A stretch of DNA of 64,000 bases from DATAGF01 sp963819845 (GCA_963819845.1 CAWFXQ010000012.1:310001-374000), one strand, 5' to 3'. Shown: positions 25,338-35,865, counted from the stretch's first letter. The notes: a model not told the origin generated them from the letters alone. A program made the numbers and translations.

Positions 25338-26270
25338 CTAGGGGGCGCTCTCGACCAGCTCGCGCACCCGCGAGGCGGGGACGGCGAAGCCGATGCCGAC
25401 GTTGCCCGGGATGGGGCCGACGATCGAGGTCGGGATGCCCACCAGGCGGCCCCGCAGGTCGAAGAGCCCGCCGCCCGAGTTGCCGGGGTTGATGGGGGCG
25501 TCGATCTGGATCATGGGAACGCCCTCGGGGTTGGTGCGGCCGACGGCGCTGACCACGCCGGCGGTGACGGTGTCCTGGAGCCCGAAGGGGCTTCCGATCG
25601 CGAAGACGCTGTCGCCCTGGCGCAGGCCCCCGTCGGGCTCCTCCGCCAGCTCGGCCCCGGGACCGACGACGCCCTGGGGGCGCAGGATCGCCAGGTCCTG
25701 GCGCGCGTCCGACTCCACGACCTCGGCCGGAACCTCGCGCCCGTCGCTGGTGACGGTGCTGACCGACCCGCCGGCCTCGATCACGTGGTAGTTGGTGACG
25801 ATGAGGCCCGAGGAGGCGAGGATGACCCCGCTGCCCTGGCTTCCGCCGGTGGTCCGCACCTGCACCACGGCCGTCCGCACCCGCGCCACGGCGTCGGCCA
25901 GCTCCGCGTCGGTGCCCACCGAGGGGGCCGGCGTGCTGGTGGCCGCCGGGGTCTCGACCGCCTCCTGAGACGGCGGGTCGCCGCCGGACACCAGGCCGCC
26001 CACGAGCGCCCCGGCGCCGCCCGCCAGCACGAGGCCCGCGACGACCGCCGACGCGATGCCCAGCCGGCGCCGGGACACGCGGCGGCGGGGAGGGGCGGGG
26101 AGCCGGGCGGTGGCCTGGTCGCCCCCGCGGCCGCCCAGCGGCGGCAGCGGGCCGGCCGGAGGCGGGGGGTCGAGCGGCGGCAGGCCGGGCCCTCGCTCGG
26201 GGCGCGGGGCGACCGGCGGGAGGCCCTCGGCGCGCGGACGGGGCTCGAGGGGCGGCAGGCCGGAGCTCAC
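25338..26270 (-). CDS. HtrA-like trypsin-family serine protease, membrane anchored, no PDZ
   Basis: A 310-residue protein with a long Pro-rich cytoplasmic N-terminus (LPPLEPRPRAEGLPPVAP), one transmembrane helix near 72-92 (LGIASAVVAGLVLAGGAGAL), and an extracytoplasmic S1C protease domain. The triad is visible: His in VTNYHVIEAGG, Asp in SDARQDLAILRP, Ser in INPGNSGGGLFD. Oxyanion and specificity loops look normal. No PDZ domain follows, unlike full HtrA/DegP. Envelope protein quality control is likely. It starts 35 bases before the moxR gene end region and may share its operon orientation, but a separate promoter is possible. Confidence 0.88.
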   Translation of the reverse strand: MSSGLPPLEPRPRAEGLPPVAPRPERGPGLPPLDPPPPAGPLPPLGGRGGDQATARLPAPPRRRVSRRRLGIASAVVAGLVLAGGAGALVGGLVSGGDPPSQEAVETPAATSTPAPSVGTDAELADAVARVRTAVVQVRTTGGSQGSGVILASSGLIVTNYHVIEAGGSVSTVTSDGREVPAEVVESDARQDLAILRPQGVVGPGAELAEEPDGGLRQGDSVFAIGSPFGLQDTVTAGVVSAVGRTNPEGVPMIQIDAPINPGNSGGGLFDLRGRLVGIPTSIVGPIPGNVGIGFAVPASRVRELVESAP

Positions 26271-26316
26271 GTCGGAGGTTGTATCGCGGGACGGCGAAGG
26301 ACGGGTTGCCCGGACG

Positions 26317-26574
26317 TTAAGGGAATTGGGTGCGTTGGGCGCGCCGAGTCGCCCGGGCCTCGGCGACCAGGTCGGCCAGCTCGTCGGCCAGCTGCGCCCG
26401 GTCGGCGGCCCGGGCCGCCCGCACCCGAAGGGCGTCGAGCCGCGCCCGCCCCTCCTCGTCGAGCTCCCCCACCGCGTCGGCCTCCTCGTAGCGGGCCACC
26501 CGCTCGGCGAGGGCCCGGAGCCGGTCCCACAGCTCGTCGGCGACGGCTCCGGAGCGGTCGTCGGGCCGGGTCAC
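26317..26574 (-). CDS. Small charged coiled-coil protein coupled to the helicase
   Basis: An 85-residue protein, nearly all charged helix (ELWDRLRALAERVARYEE, EEGRARLDALRVRAARAADR). Its GTG overlaps the inferred helicase stop (TCA at 26571-26573) in a GTGA arrangement, the same coupling seen at other gene pairs here. In the raw sequence it lies in the helicase's apparent frame, which would fuse the two; a one-base shift near 26740 restores a proper helicase ending. I do not recognise a family. Confidence 0.55.
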   Translation of the reverse strand: MTRPDDRSGAVADELWDRLRALAERVARYEEADAVGELDEEGRARLDALRVRAARAADRAQLADELADLVAEARATRRAQRTQFP

Positions 26575-29103
26575 GCCCCGGCGGGCTCCGGCGGCGGCTC
26601 GGGCCCGCCGGGCGCCTGCCCCCCGGCGGCCGCGGCGCGCGGGCGCCGGCGCCGGCGGCGGCGCCGGCGGGCGGGGGGCGCCGCCCCGTCGGGACCCGCC
26701 TCGCCCTCGCGCCGCTCCTCGCGCCGCTCGGGCTGCGGCCGCCGCCTCCGCGCCCGCCGCGGGCGCGCCCTCGGAGCCCGGCGCGGCGCGCAGGCGCCGG
26801 CGGCGGCGGCGGCGGCGCGGCGCGGCGGCGCCCTCCTCGCCCGCGGCCCGCTTGCGCGGCTCGCCCACGCCCACGGCGTCGGGCTCCGGCAGCCGCGGGA
26901 AGCGGGCGCGCAGCGCGTTGTAGGCCCGCCGCGAGAGGAGCGCCTTGGGCTGCATCGCGCCCACCGCGGCCCGCAGCGCCCGCCGGGCGTCGGGGCTGGA
27001 CAGGTCGAGGGCGTCGAGGTGGCCGCGCAGCTTCGCCCACCCGCCGGCCGCGGCGGCCGCCCGGCCCGCGAGGCGCAGGTGCTCGCTGCGCGCGGGCACG
27101 TCGCCGGGGCCGAGCATCACCAGGAGCCGGGCGGCCTGGCCCAGGCGCAGGGCGTCCGGGTCGTCGGGCGGGACCGGGTCGGGGGGCGGCTCGCCGGCCG
27201 CGCGCAGCCACAGGCCGATCAGCGCGAGCTCGCCCCCGTTCGAGATGAGGTGGTGCGCCTCCCAGGCGGCGATCCGGGCGACCTCCTGGTTGCGGCCGGG
27301 GCGCGCGTTGTCGGCGAGCGCCCGGGACACGTCCCAGGCCCAGCTCGGCGCCCAGACCGAGGCCTCGTCGAGGGCCGACCAGCGCCGGCGGCGGTCGCCC
27401 GAGCGCCCCAGCTGCTCGAGGGTCGCCAGGCGCTCCCACTTGCCCGACTGGTCGGCGTGCCACCACAGCGCCCGCAGCCTCTCGCGCGAGGTCATCCGCA
27501 GGCGGTCGAGCACCCGGCGCGGAACGTCGTCGGGCAGCGCCCGGCGCAGGTCGGGCTGCACCAGCAGCGCCGTCGCCCAGGCCCGCCACAACGGCTGGTC
27601 GGCGCCGTCGGTGAGGCGGCGCGCCACGAGCCCGCTGAGCGCCCACCAGGGCACGGCGGCGAGGGGGTCCACGCCGGCGGTCACCCGCTCGATCAGCTCG
27701 TCAACCGTGACGTCGCGGCCCGCGGCCTCGACCCACTCCTCCATCAGCGTCACCGGCAGGAGGGCGGGATCGGCGTCGCGCCACCCGCCGTCGGCCAGCC
27801 CGGCGGCGATCAGGCCGGGCGCGGCGGCCGGGTTGACCAGCTTGGCCGAGCCGTCGTCCTGGTCGGCCAGGAGCGCCGCCGCCTTCGCGAGCTTGCCGCG
27901 CTCGCCGGTCTCGGGGGGCCCGGCGACCCGGCCGAGGGGCTTGTACCAGCCGAGGCCGAAGACGTCGTGGCTGGTCTGCACGCCCATCGGGTCGCCGACG
28001 GGCAGGAACTCGACCGACACGGCCTCCTTGTCGGGCGCGGGGCGCATCACGCGGCCCAGGCGCTGCACGAACACGCGCTCGGAGGTCGTGGGGGCCAGGT
28101 GCATGACCACCGAGGCCCGCGTCTCATCCCAGCCCTCGGTGAGCAGGTCGGCGTTGCAGAGCACGTCGATGCGCTCGGACGCGAAGTCGAACAGCACGCG
28201 CTGCAGCTCGCGGGCCGGGGTCTGGCCCGACACGGCCGCCGCGCGCACCCCCCGGGCGGTGAGCTCCTCGGCCAGGGCGTGGGCCTGCGCGACGGTGGCG
28301 GTGTAGGCCACGCCGGCCAGCTTGAGCGGGGCGAAGTGCTCATCCCACACCTCGGCGCAGGCGCGATGCCACTTGGCCCGGTCGAGCGCCCGGCCCAGGG
28401 AGGCCTGGTCGAAGTCGCCGCGCACCCGGGCGACGTCGGAGAGGTCAACCGAGCGCTCGACGCGGAGCGACCGCAGCGGGCAGAGGATGCCGCGCTCGAT
28501 CGCCGAGAGCCGGTCGAGGGTGGTCGCGACCGGCCCGAACACCTGCTCGACGTGCCCGGTCGTCGTGGCGCCGGTCGCCGTGAAGCCCACCACCACGGCG
28601 TTCACGGCCCGGTCGAGCATCTTGCGCGTCTGCGCCCCGAGGGTCGTGTGGGCCTCGTCGCAGATCAGGAGCGTCACCGACTCCCAGTCCATGCGCTCCT
28701 GGTGGCGCAGGGCCGCCTGATAGGTGCAGATCGCGACGCCGCTCTTGCCGGCCGAGTCGGGCCCCTCGGGGTGCGACTCGACGGCGGGGAAGTGCCGGGC
28801 CAGGCCGGCGCCGGTCTGCTCGGCGAGGTTGCGCCGGGGCACCAGCACCAGGGTGCTGCCCCCGAGGGCCGCCGCGAGGGCCAGGAACATCACCGTCTTG
28901 CCCGATCCGGTCGGCGCGTCCACCCAGGTGCGCGTCGCACCGTGGGAGAGGCGCGAGGCGAGCTCGTCGAGGGCCTCGAGCTGGTGCTCGCGCAGCACCA
29001 CGTCCGGCCAGGCCGCGGCGGGGTCGGCCAGCGCGCGCGACAGGGCCTCGCCGGGCGGGGCCGGGGCGGTCGGTTCGGTCGTGGGATGCGGTCCGTCGGG
29101 CAT
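26571..29103 (-). CDS. DEAH-box superfamily II helicase with Arg-rich tail (one frameshift)
   Basis: About 840 residues. Motif I is APTGSGKT (63-70), motif II is CDEAH (149-152), motif III-like FTATG, and motif VI QRLGRVMRP, giving two RecA-like domains as in Res/UvrB-type helicases. The second half carries a helical region with many Trp and Arg residues, then long Arg and Ala runs. Codon choice goes bad after the AGAEAAA region, and a one-base shift near 26736-26748 moves into a frame encoding QPERREERREGEAGPDG and a natural stop at 26571. The ATG at 29103 is chosen because upstream codons are low complexity. Role probably DNA or RNA remodelling; a partner is unknown. Confidence 0.82.
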
Positions 29104-29356
29104 CTCGTTCCGGCCTGCCGGGCACGCGAGTGCCGTCGGAGGCCGCGGGCCTTCTCGGTCGCGCGTCCAATGAGTGGGACGCCGGCGTGGGAGCAGCCCC
29201 CGGGGACGCCGGCAGCGCGGGCAGCGCGACCTGCGCGCAACCATAGCACCGGGCCCGGCGGGCGCCAGCGTGCCCGATCAGCCGTATCGCCCGTGCCGAC
29301 CGCGGCACCGGCTAGCATCGCCAGCGGTCCTGCACCCCAAACGTCCCTGGCCCGAG

Positions 29357-29923
29357 ATGGCATCCGACCCCGACACCGCCTCACCCGACCGCGCCCCCGG
29401 CGGACGCGCGTGGCTGCGCCCGCTCGCCCTCGTGATCTCATGCCTGGTCATCGGCTTCATCGCCGGCTGGGTGCTGCGCGGCGACGACGGCCCGGCGACG
29501 GTGCTGGCGCCGCCCCCGCCCGACTCCGCCGGCGGCGGCGCGGCGACGACGGGCGGCACAACCACGGCGCCGCCCACGACCACCACGGCCCCGGCGACCA
29601 CAACGGCCGAGCAGGAGCCGACCGCGCCGCCGGCGCGCGACCAGATCCGCCTCGCAGTGCTGAACGCGACCGACGTCCAGGGCGCGGCCGGGCGCACGGC
29701 CGACGAGGCCGAGAGCCTCGGCTACACGGGGGTGACGACGGGGAACGCGCCCACGACCACCGACCCGACCACGGTCTACTACCGGGAGGGCCAGCAGGCG
29801 GCGGCCGACCGCGTCGCCGCCGACCTGCAGGTCGGCCAGGTGACCGCGCTGCCGGCGTCGGGCGCCCTCGCCGCGGCGGCTCCCGCCGAGGCGCAGGTCG
29901 TGCTCATCATCGGCCCCGGCTAG
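29357..29923 (+). CDS. LytR C-terminal domain membrane protein
   Basis: A 188-residue protein: short cytoplasmic tail, one transmembrane helix (PLALVISCLVIGFIAGWVLR), a Thr/Pro/Ala-rich linker (TTTAPPTTTTAPATTT), and a LytR_C domain (IRLAVLNATDVQGAAGRTAD, ending AQVVLIIGPG). The domain occurs at the end of LCP cell-wall ligases or alone, as here, on the outer face of the membrane. Cell-envelope function is likely. Start ATG at 29357; the region 29104-29356 is the divergent promoter region shared with the helicase and contains a TAGCAT box near 29311. Confidence 0.85.
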   Translation: MASDPDTASPDRAPGGRAWLRPLALVISCLVIGFIAGWVLRGDDGPATVLAPPPPDSAGGGAATTGGTTTAPPTTTTAPATTTAEQEPTAPPARDQIRLAVLNATDVQGAAGRTADEAESLGYTGVTTGNAPTTTDPTTVYYREGQQAAADRVAADLQVGQVTALPASGALAAAAPAEAQVVLIIGPG

Positions 29924-29979
29924 CTCTCCGCGGGAGCGGCGGGGCCGCGCGGCGGCGCGGGATCGGGTAGTACCCCGCC

Positions 29980-32410
29980 ATGAGCGCGCCCGCGATCGGG
30001 GTCCGGATCCCGCAGTACGGCTCCGGGTGGACCCGACGTGCGCGACTTCGCCCTGCGCGCCGAGCGGCTCGGCTTCGACGCGCTCTGGGCCAACGACCAT
30101 CTGCAGTCGCCCGGCCGCCGCAAGGACGAGCCGGCCTTCGACGCCCTCACCACCCTGGCGGCCCTCGCGGCGCTGACGCGCCGGCCGCGGCTCGGCGTGG
30201 CCGTGCTCGCGGCGAGCTACCGGCCGGCGCCGCTCGCGGCCAAGATGGCGACGGTCCTCGATGTCATCTCCGGCGGCCGCCTCATCGTCGGGCTGGGGAC
30301 CGGCTCCGACGTCGCCGAGCACCGCGCCTACGGCGTGCCGTTCGGCACGCCCGCCGATCGCACGGCGGGGGTGCGGACCGCGCTGGCGGTGATGCGGGCG
30401 ATGTTCGACGACCCGGGCGGCGCCGACGTGCCCGGCGCCCTCGAGCGCGCCCCCAACCTGCCCGCCCCTGCCCAGGCCGGCGGCCCCCCGATCCTGCTCG
30501 CCGCCCACGGCCCGCGGCTGCTGCGGCTGGCCGGGCGGGCGGCCGACGGCATCGTGGCGGCGTTCGCCGGTCCCGAGCTCGTGGCGGAGCGCCTCGCGAT
30601 CGCCGACGCCGCCCGCCGCGAGGCCGGGCGGCCGCCGCTGCGCTGCGCCCTCTACACCTTCGCCCTGCCGGTGCCGAGCCTCCGCGAGGCCCGGGCCTGG
30701 CTGCGGCCGGAGGCCGACTTCCTCGGCACGACCCCCTCGGCCCTGCTGCGCTGGCTGAGGACCACCGGCATCGTCGCGCCGCCGGCTGAGCTGGCCGGGG
30801 AGCTGCGGCGGCTCGGCGAGGCCGGCGTCACCGACGCGGCGCTGGTGCTGCCGTCGCGGGTGCCGCCCGAGGCGCTCGACGCCCTCGCCGAGGCCGTCCT
30901 GCCGGGCCCGCCGGCGCCGCGGCCGGGGCCCGCGCGGCCCGCGCCGGCCGGCGGGAACCTGGTCGGGCTCCTGGTGGAGCGCCACGCGGCCGGGGCGCTC
31001 GCGCAGGCGGAGGCCGCGGTCGACGAGTCGGGCGCCTGGACCTTCGCCGAGCTGTCGGAGGCGGCCGCCCGGGCGGGCGGGGCGCTGCGCGAGGCCGGCG
31101 CGCGCCGCGGCGACCGGGTGGCCCTGGCGCTGCGGGACGGGCGGCCGTGGCTCGCCGCCTTCCTTGGCGCGGCCCGCATCGGCGCCGTGGCGGTGCCGGT
31201 CGACCCGGCCGCCGGCCCGGAGCGCCTGGCCGAGATCATCGACGACTGCGAGCCGGCCGTGGCGGTGGCCGAGCCCGGCACCGCCGTGCCGGGCGCGGTC
31301 GCGATCCCCCCGGAGGCGCTCGCCGCCGGCCCCCCGGCGCCGGTCGCCCCGGTGCACCCGGAGGACCTGGCCTACCTCGTCTACTCGTCCGGCTCCACCG
31401 GACGGCCCAAGGGCGCCATGCACGCCCATCGCGACATGCGGACCGGCGTCGAGACCTACGCGCGCGAGGTCCTCGCCCTCGGCCCGGGCGACCGCTGCCA
31501 CTCGGCGGCCCGCCTCTTCACCTCGCTCGGGTTCGGCAACGGGTTCTTCCGGGTGCTCGGGCGGGGCGCGACGGCCGTCCTCGCGGGCGTCATGCCGAGG
31601 CCGCGCGCCGTCCTGGCCACCGTCGCCCGCGAGCGGGTGACCGTGCTGACCGGCGTGCCGACGTTCTGGGCCCAGGTCGCCCGCTTCCTCGAGCGCCATC
31701 CCGACCCCGGGGCGCTGTCGACCGTGCGCCTGGCGGTCTCCTCGGGCGACAGCCTGCCGCCGGCCGTCGCCGCGCGCCTGCGCGAGGTCGCCGGCCTCGA
31801 GCTGGTCGAGGGGCTCGGGTGCTCGGAGTGCTCGAACGTGGTGATCTCGACGCGCCCGGGCGAGCCGATGCCCGGCACCATCGGGCGGGCGGTGGGCGGG
31901 CGTCGACATCCGCCTCGCCGACGACGAGGGCCTGCCGGTGGAGCCGGGGAGCCCGGGCCGGCTCTGGATCCGCAGCGAGTCGAACACGAGCGGCTACTGG
32001 CGGCGCGCCGCCGAGACGCGCGAGGTGGTGTTCGGCCCCTGGCTGCGGATGGGCGACGTGCTGAGCGAGAGCGACGGCGTCTACCGGCACCTGGGCCGGG
32101 CCGACGACCTGTTCAAGGTGGACGCGGCGCTTCGTGAGCCCGGTCGAGGTGGAGGCCGCCCTGGTCGCCCACGGCGCCGTGGCCGAGGCCGCGGTGGTGG
32201 GGCGGCCCGACGACCGACGGCCTGCTGCGGCCGGCCGCGTTCGTGGTGCTGGCGCCGGGGGCCGGGGCCGGCGACGCCCTGGCCGCGGAGCTGCGCCGGC
32301 ACGTCGCCCGGGCCCTGGCGCCGCACCAGGCGCCCCAGACCGTCACCGCCGTCGACGCCCTTCCGCGCCTGCCGTCCGGGAAGCTGGACCGTCGGCGCCT
32401 GCGCGGGGCT
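29980..32410 (+). pseudogene. F420-type LLM oxidoreductase fused to a benzoate-CoA-ligase-like enzyme, broken by several frameshifts
   Basis: One continuous frame covers an N-terminal luciferase-like domain (FALRAERLGFDALWANDHL, LDVISGGRLIVGLGTGSD) and an AMP-forming ligase domain (YLVYSSGSTGRPKGAMHAHR, SSGDSLPPAVAARLREVAG, GLGCSECSNVVIST), closest in pattern to benzoate-CoA ligases. Apparent one-base indels sit near 30030 (TGGACCCGA; N-terminus MSAPAIGVRIPQYGSGW is in another frame), 31898, 32131 and 32214. Reading across them restores GRADDLFKVDAA, SPVEVEAALVAHGAV and the end motif LPSGKLDRRRLRG. No stop or start separates the two halves, so they may be a true fusion. Aromatic-acid activation plus F420 redox chemistry is the inferred role. 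Confidence 0.72.
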
Positions 32411-33281
32411 GAGCGCCCGCGAGGAGCCGCGCCCCTGCGCCGAGAGGAAGTCCAGGAGGAGGTCGGTGACCCTGTCGGGGGCCTCCTGCTGCACCCAGTG
32501 GCTCACGCCGGGCAGCAGCTCGACGCGCAGCGGGCCGGTGACGGTCGCCGCCGAGCGCTCCAGCAGCAGCGGGTCCATGTAGGCGTCGGCCTCGCCCCAG
32601 ATGATCATGGTCGGGACGGGGATCGCGGGCGGGTCGGGCGGGTCGCGAAGCCACGAGGCCGGCGGCATGTTGGCCCGGTAGTAGTTCAGGGCCGCGGTGA
32701 GCGCGCCGTCGCGCCGGAGGGCGTCGACGAAGACCTCGCGGTCCTCGGGCGGGGAACGCGCCGGGCGCCGCGGTGCCGAAGACGAAGGCGCGCAGGTTGG
32801 CGAAGTCGTCGTCCGAGAGCCAGGCCTCGGCCACGCCGGGGAACTGGAAGAGCAGCATGTACCAGCTCTTGGCCTGCTGGGCGCGGTCCTCGCGGCGCAG
32901 CCGCGCCGACACGGGCCCCTGGGGGGCGTTCAGGATCGTCAGCGAGCCGGACCATCTCGGGCCGGCTCGCCCGCCAGCCCCCAGGCGAGGCAGCCGCCCC
33001 AGTCGTGGCCGACGACGTGGGCGCTCTCGTGGCCGAGGGCCCGGATGAGCCCGGCGACGTCGCCCACCAGCGCCGGCGCCGCGTAGGCCTCGACCGCCGC
33101 CGGGCGGTCCGAGCCGCCGTAGCCGCGCAGGTCGGGGGCGACGGCGTGGTAGCCGGCCTCGGCCAGCGCCGGGAGCTGGTGCCGCCACGAGTGGCGACAA
33201 CTCGGGGAAGCCGTGCAGCAGCACGACCGGCTCGCCGGCCGGGTCGCCGGCCTCGGCCACCGCCAGCCGCACCTCCCCCAC
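32410..33281 (-). pseudogene. Alpha/beta hydrolase, epoxide-hydrolase-like, broken by frameshifts
   Basis: Fragments in three frames make one ordinary alpha/beta hydrolase. VVLLHGFPEL is followed, after a shift near 33194, by LRGYGGSDRP and GHDWGG with the nucleophile Asp. After a second shift near 32945 come GPVSARLRREDRAQQAKSWY and FPGVAEAWLSDDDF. After a third near 32757 come NYYRANMP, VPTMIIWGEADAYMDP and GVSHWVQQEAPDRV with the catalytic His. This is the epoxide hydrolase/haloalkane dehalogenase pattern. The GTG start at 33281 lies 22 bases after the sthA stop. The exact 3' end is uncertain; it converges on the ligase gene. Confidence 0.7.
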
Positions 33282-33303
33282 GTCGATGCGCCGCTTGCGC
33301 GCC

Positions 33304-34714
33304 TCAGTCAGAGAGCGCCTCCTCGAGGCTCGCGAGCCGGTTGACGGCGTCGAACGCCGCGACCTTGTAGGCCTCGGCGAGGGTCGGGTAGTTGAAGACC
33401 GCGTCGACGAGGTAGTCGACCCGGCCGCCCAGGGCCATCGCCGTCTGGCCGATGTGGATCAGCTCCGTGGCGCCGGGGCCGAAGGCGTGGACGCCGAGCA
33501 GGGTGCGGTCCTTGGCGTGCACCATGAGCTTCAGCATCCCGTGGGTGTCGCCCAGGATCTGCCCGCGCGCGAGCTCGCGGTAGCGCGAGACGCCCACCTC
33601 GTAGGGCACGCCGGCCTCGGTGAGCTCGGCCTCGTTGCGCCCCACGAAGCTGATCTCGGGGATCGCGTAGATGCCGAAGGGCAGGACGTTGTCCGACAGC
33701 GTCTCGCCGGAATGCCCGAAGGCGTCGAGGGCGGCCACCCGGCCCTGCTCGGCCGATGAGGAGGCGAGGCTGGGGAAGCCGATCACGTCGCCGACGGCCC
33801 AGATGTGGTCGACCGCGGTGCGGTAGGTGTCGCCGACCTCGAGCTGGCCGTGCTCGGTGGCGGCCAGTCCGGCCGCCTCCAGGCGCAGCTCGTCGACGGC
33901 GCCCCGCCGGCCCGCCGAGTAGAGGACCACGTCGGCGGCGATCATCTTCCCGCTCTCCAGCCGCGTGACCGTGCCCGACGGGGTGCTCCTCCACCGCGAC
34001 CACCTTCTCGCCGACCCTCAGGCTCAGGCGCCGGTCGCGCAGGTAGAAGAGCAGGGCCTCGACGATCTCCCGGTCGCAGAACGACAGCACCTCCGGGCGC
34101 CCGTCGATCAGCGTCACCTTGCAGCCGAGCGCGGTGAACATCGACGCGTACTCGACGCCGATCACGCCGGCGCCGACGACCACCATGGTGTCGGGGATCT
34201 CGCGCAGGTGCAGGATGCCGTCGGAGTCGAGGATGGTCTTCTCGTTGAACGCGACGCCCTCGGGCCGGCTGGGCCGCGAGCCCGGCGCCAGGATCACCCG
34301 CTCGGCCGTGACGACGCGCTCGCCGTCCGGCGAGGCCACCCTCAGCTCGCCCGGCGCCGCGAAGGCGGCGGTGCCCTCCACCAGGGTCACGTGGTTGCGC
34401 ATGATCTGGTCGCGGACGACGTTGCGCTCGCGCTCGATCACCTGCTCCATGCGCCGGCGCAGGTCGTCGAAGGTGAGGTCGGCCTTCACCCGGAAGGCCT
34501 GGCCGTAGATGTCGCGCTGGCCCAGGCCGGTGAGGTAGAGGATCGCCTCGCGCAGGGTCTTGCTCGGGATGGTCCCGGTGTTCGTCGACACCCCGCCGAG
34601 CATGCCGCCGCGGTCGATGACCACCGTGCGGCGGTGCAGCTTGGCGGCCTGCATGGCGGCCTTGTGCCCGCCGGGACCCGACCCGACGATCGCCAGCTCG
34701 TAGTCCGCGCCCAC
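33304..34714 (-). CDS. sthA: Soluble pyridine nucleotide transhydrogenase (one frameshift)
   Basis: FAD-dependent enzyme exchanging reducing power between NADPH and NAD. The N-terminal FAD motif is IVGSGPGGHKAAMQAAKL, the active-site region is GVSTNTGTIPSKTLRE where both disulfide cysteines of lipoamide dehydrogenases are replaced, and the NAD motif is VVVGAGVIGVEYASMFTALG. After VVAVEEHP the frame breaks at a G run near 33980 and resumes as RLESGKMIAADVVLYSAGRR, ending with the dimerisation domain (HAFGPGATELIHIGQTAM). Total about 469 residues, normal for SthA. It lies nine bases after the TVP38 gene. Confidence 0.88.
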
Positions 34715-34723
34715 GCTCCGAAC

Positions 34724-35404
34724 CTACACGGGCGGGCGCGGCTCCAGCTCCCGTCGGCGCAGGCGCCGCCGCGCGTAGACCAGGAGCGCCGCCACGACCG
34801 CGGCGGCGGCGGCGAGGGCGATCAGCAGGGCGACCGGCACCATCCCCTCGGCGAGGCCGGTGCCGACCGCGTCGCCGCCGACGACGTAGAGCACGGTGCC
34901 GGGGACGATGCAGACGGCGGTCCAGAGCGCGTAGGTGCGGAAGGGCACCCGCGTGAGCCCGAAGGCGTAGTTGAGGAGGCTGAACGGGATCACCGGGACG
35001 AGGCGCGCCAGCGCGACCGACGCCGCCCCGTGCTCGGCCGCCAGCCCCTCGACCCGGGCGGCGCCGGGGTGGCCCTCGAGCCAGGCCGCGGCGGCGGCGC
35101 GGGCGAAGCGGCGCGAGATCAGGAAGGCGATGCAGGCCCCGGCGGTGGCCGCGACGACCACGATCGCCGTTCCCAGGACCGCGCCGAAGAGCGCCCCCGC
35201 CGCGACGGTGAGCAGCGACGCCGGGACCGCGGCGACCACCGCCACGACGTAGAGCGCGATGAACGCGAGCGGCCCGAGGGCCCCGAGGTCGTCGATGCCG
35301 TCGCGCAGGTCGGCGAGCCGCTCCCCCAGCCCCAGCGCCACCGCGATGGCCAGGGCGCCGACCACGAGCGCCACGAGGGCGGCCAGCCTTGCGCGGGGGG
35401 GCAT
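34724..35404 (-). CDS. TVP38/TMEM64 family membrane protein
   Basis: A 226-residue polytopic protein of the VTT (SNARE-associated/DedA-like) family. The conserved core is ASLLTVAAGALFGAVLGT, then LISRRFARAAAAAWLE and RLVPVIPFSLLNYAFGLT, followed by further helices and a basic tail (RRRLRRRELEPR). Such proteins are implicated in lipid scrambling or transport. The ATG at 35404, preceded by GGGGA, is chosen over one nine codons earlier. It is the first gene of the run TVP38-sthA-hydrolase and is divergent from the nitroreductase-family gene. Confidence 0.88.
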   Translation of the reverse strand: MPPRARLAALVALVVGALAIAVALGLGERLADLRDGIDDLGALGPLAFIALYVVAVVAAVPASLLTVAAGALFGAVLGTAIVVVAATAGACIAFLISRRFARAAAAAWLEGHPGAARVEGLAAEHGAASVALARLVPVIPFSLLNYAFGLTRVPFRTYALWTAVCIVPGTVLYVVGGDAVGTGLAEGMVPVALLIALAAAAAVVAALLVYARRRLRRRELEPRPPV

Positions 35405-35424
35405 TCCCCGACCATGATGCCCCC

Positions 35425-35823
35425 GTGGCATACCTGGCGCCAGCGTGGTTCACCCGCAAGGTCTTCAACCCCCTCGCGATGCGCCTCGGGATCATGGGCT
35501 CGGAGGAGCTCATCGTGCCCGGGCGGCGCAGCGGGCGGCCCCTCCGCGTGCCGGTGATCCCCGTGGACCACGACGGCGCCCGCTACCTGGTGTCCACCCG
35601 GGGCGAGTCGGACTGGGTGAGGAACCTCCGGGCCGCCCGTGGCGGCGAGCTGCACCGGCGCGGCCGGGTCCACCGGTTCGCCGCCGACGAGATCGCGGTC
35701 GGCGACCGGCCGCCCGTCATCGACGCGTACCGGGCGAAGGTGGGCCGTGAGGTGGAGCGCTACTTCGCCAAGCTGCCCGACCCGGCCGACCACCCGGTCT
35801 TCCTGCTCGACGTCGAGGCCTGA
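35425..35823 (+). CDS. Deazaflavin (F420)-dependent nitroreductase family protein
   Basis: A 132-residue protein of the DUF385/Ddn-type family: AWFTRKVFNPLAMRLGI at the start, VPGRRSGRPLRVPVIPVDHD, then YLVSTRGESDWVRNLRAARG. These split-barrel proteins bind F420 and reduce quinones or nitro compounds. F420 use fits the LLM oxidoreductase 4 kb away. The GTG at 35425 leaves a 20-bp divergent spacer from the TVP38 gene; the nearby ATGs are out of frame. Physiological substrate unknown. Confidence 0.85.
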   Translation: MAYLAPAWFTRKVFNPLAMRLGIMGSEELIVPGRRSGRPLRVPVIPVDHDGARYLVSTRGESDWVRNLRAARGGELHRRGRVHRFAADEIAVGDRPPVIDAYRAKVGREVERYFAKLPDPADHPVFLLDVEA

Positions 35824-35865
35824 CGCGGCGCTCAAGTCGGCGGGGCTGCGGCCGAAACATCGGTC

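Noticed and set aside
26056..29970. Plus-strand open frame of 1304 codons
   Set aside because: It is the antisense shadow of the helicase, caused by high GC; its composition (Gly, Arg, Ala, His) is that of antisense frames and no motif is present.
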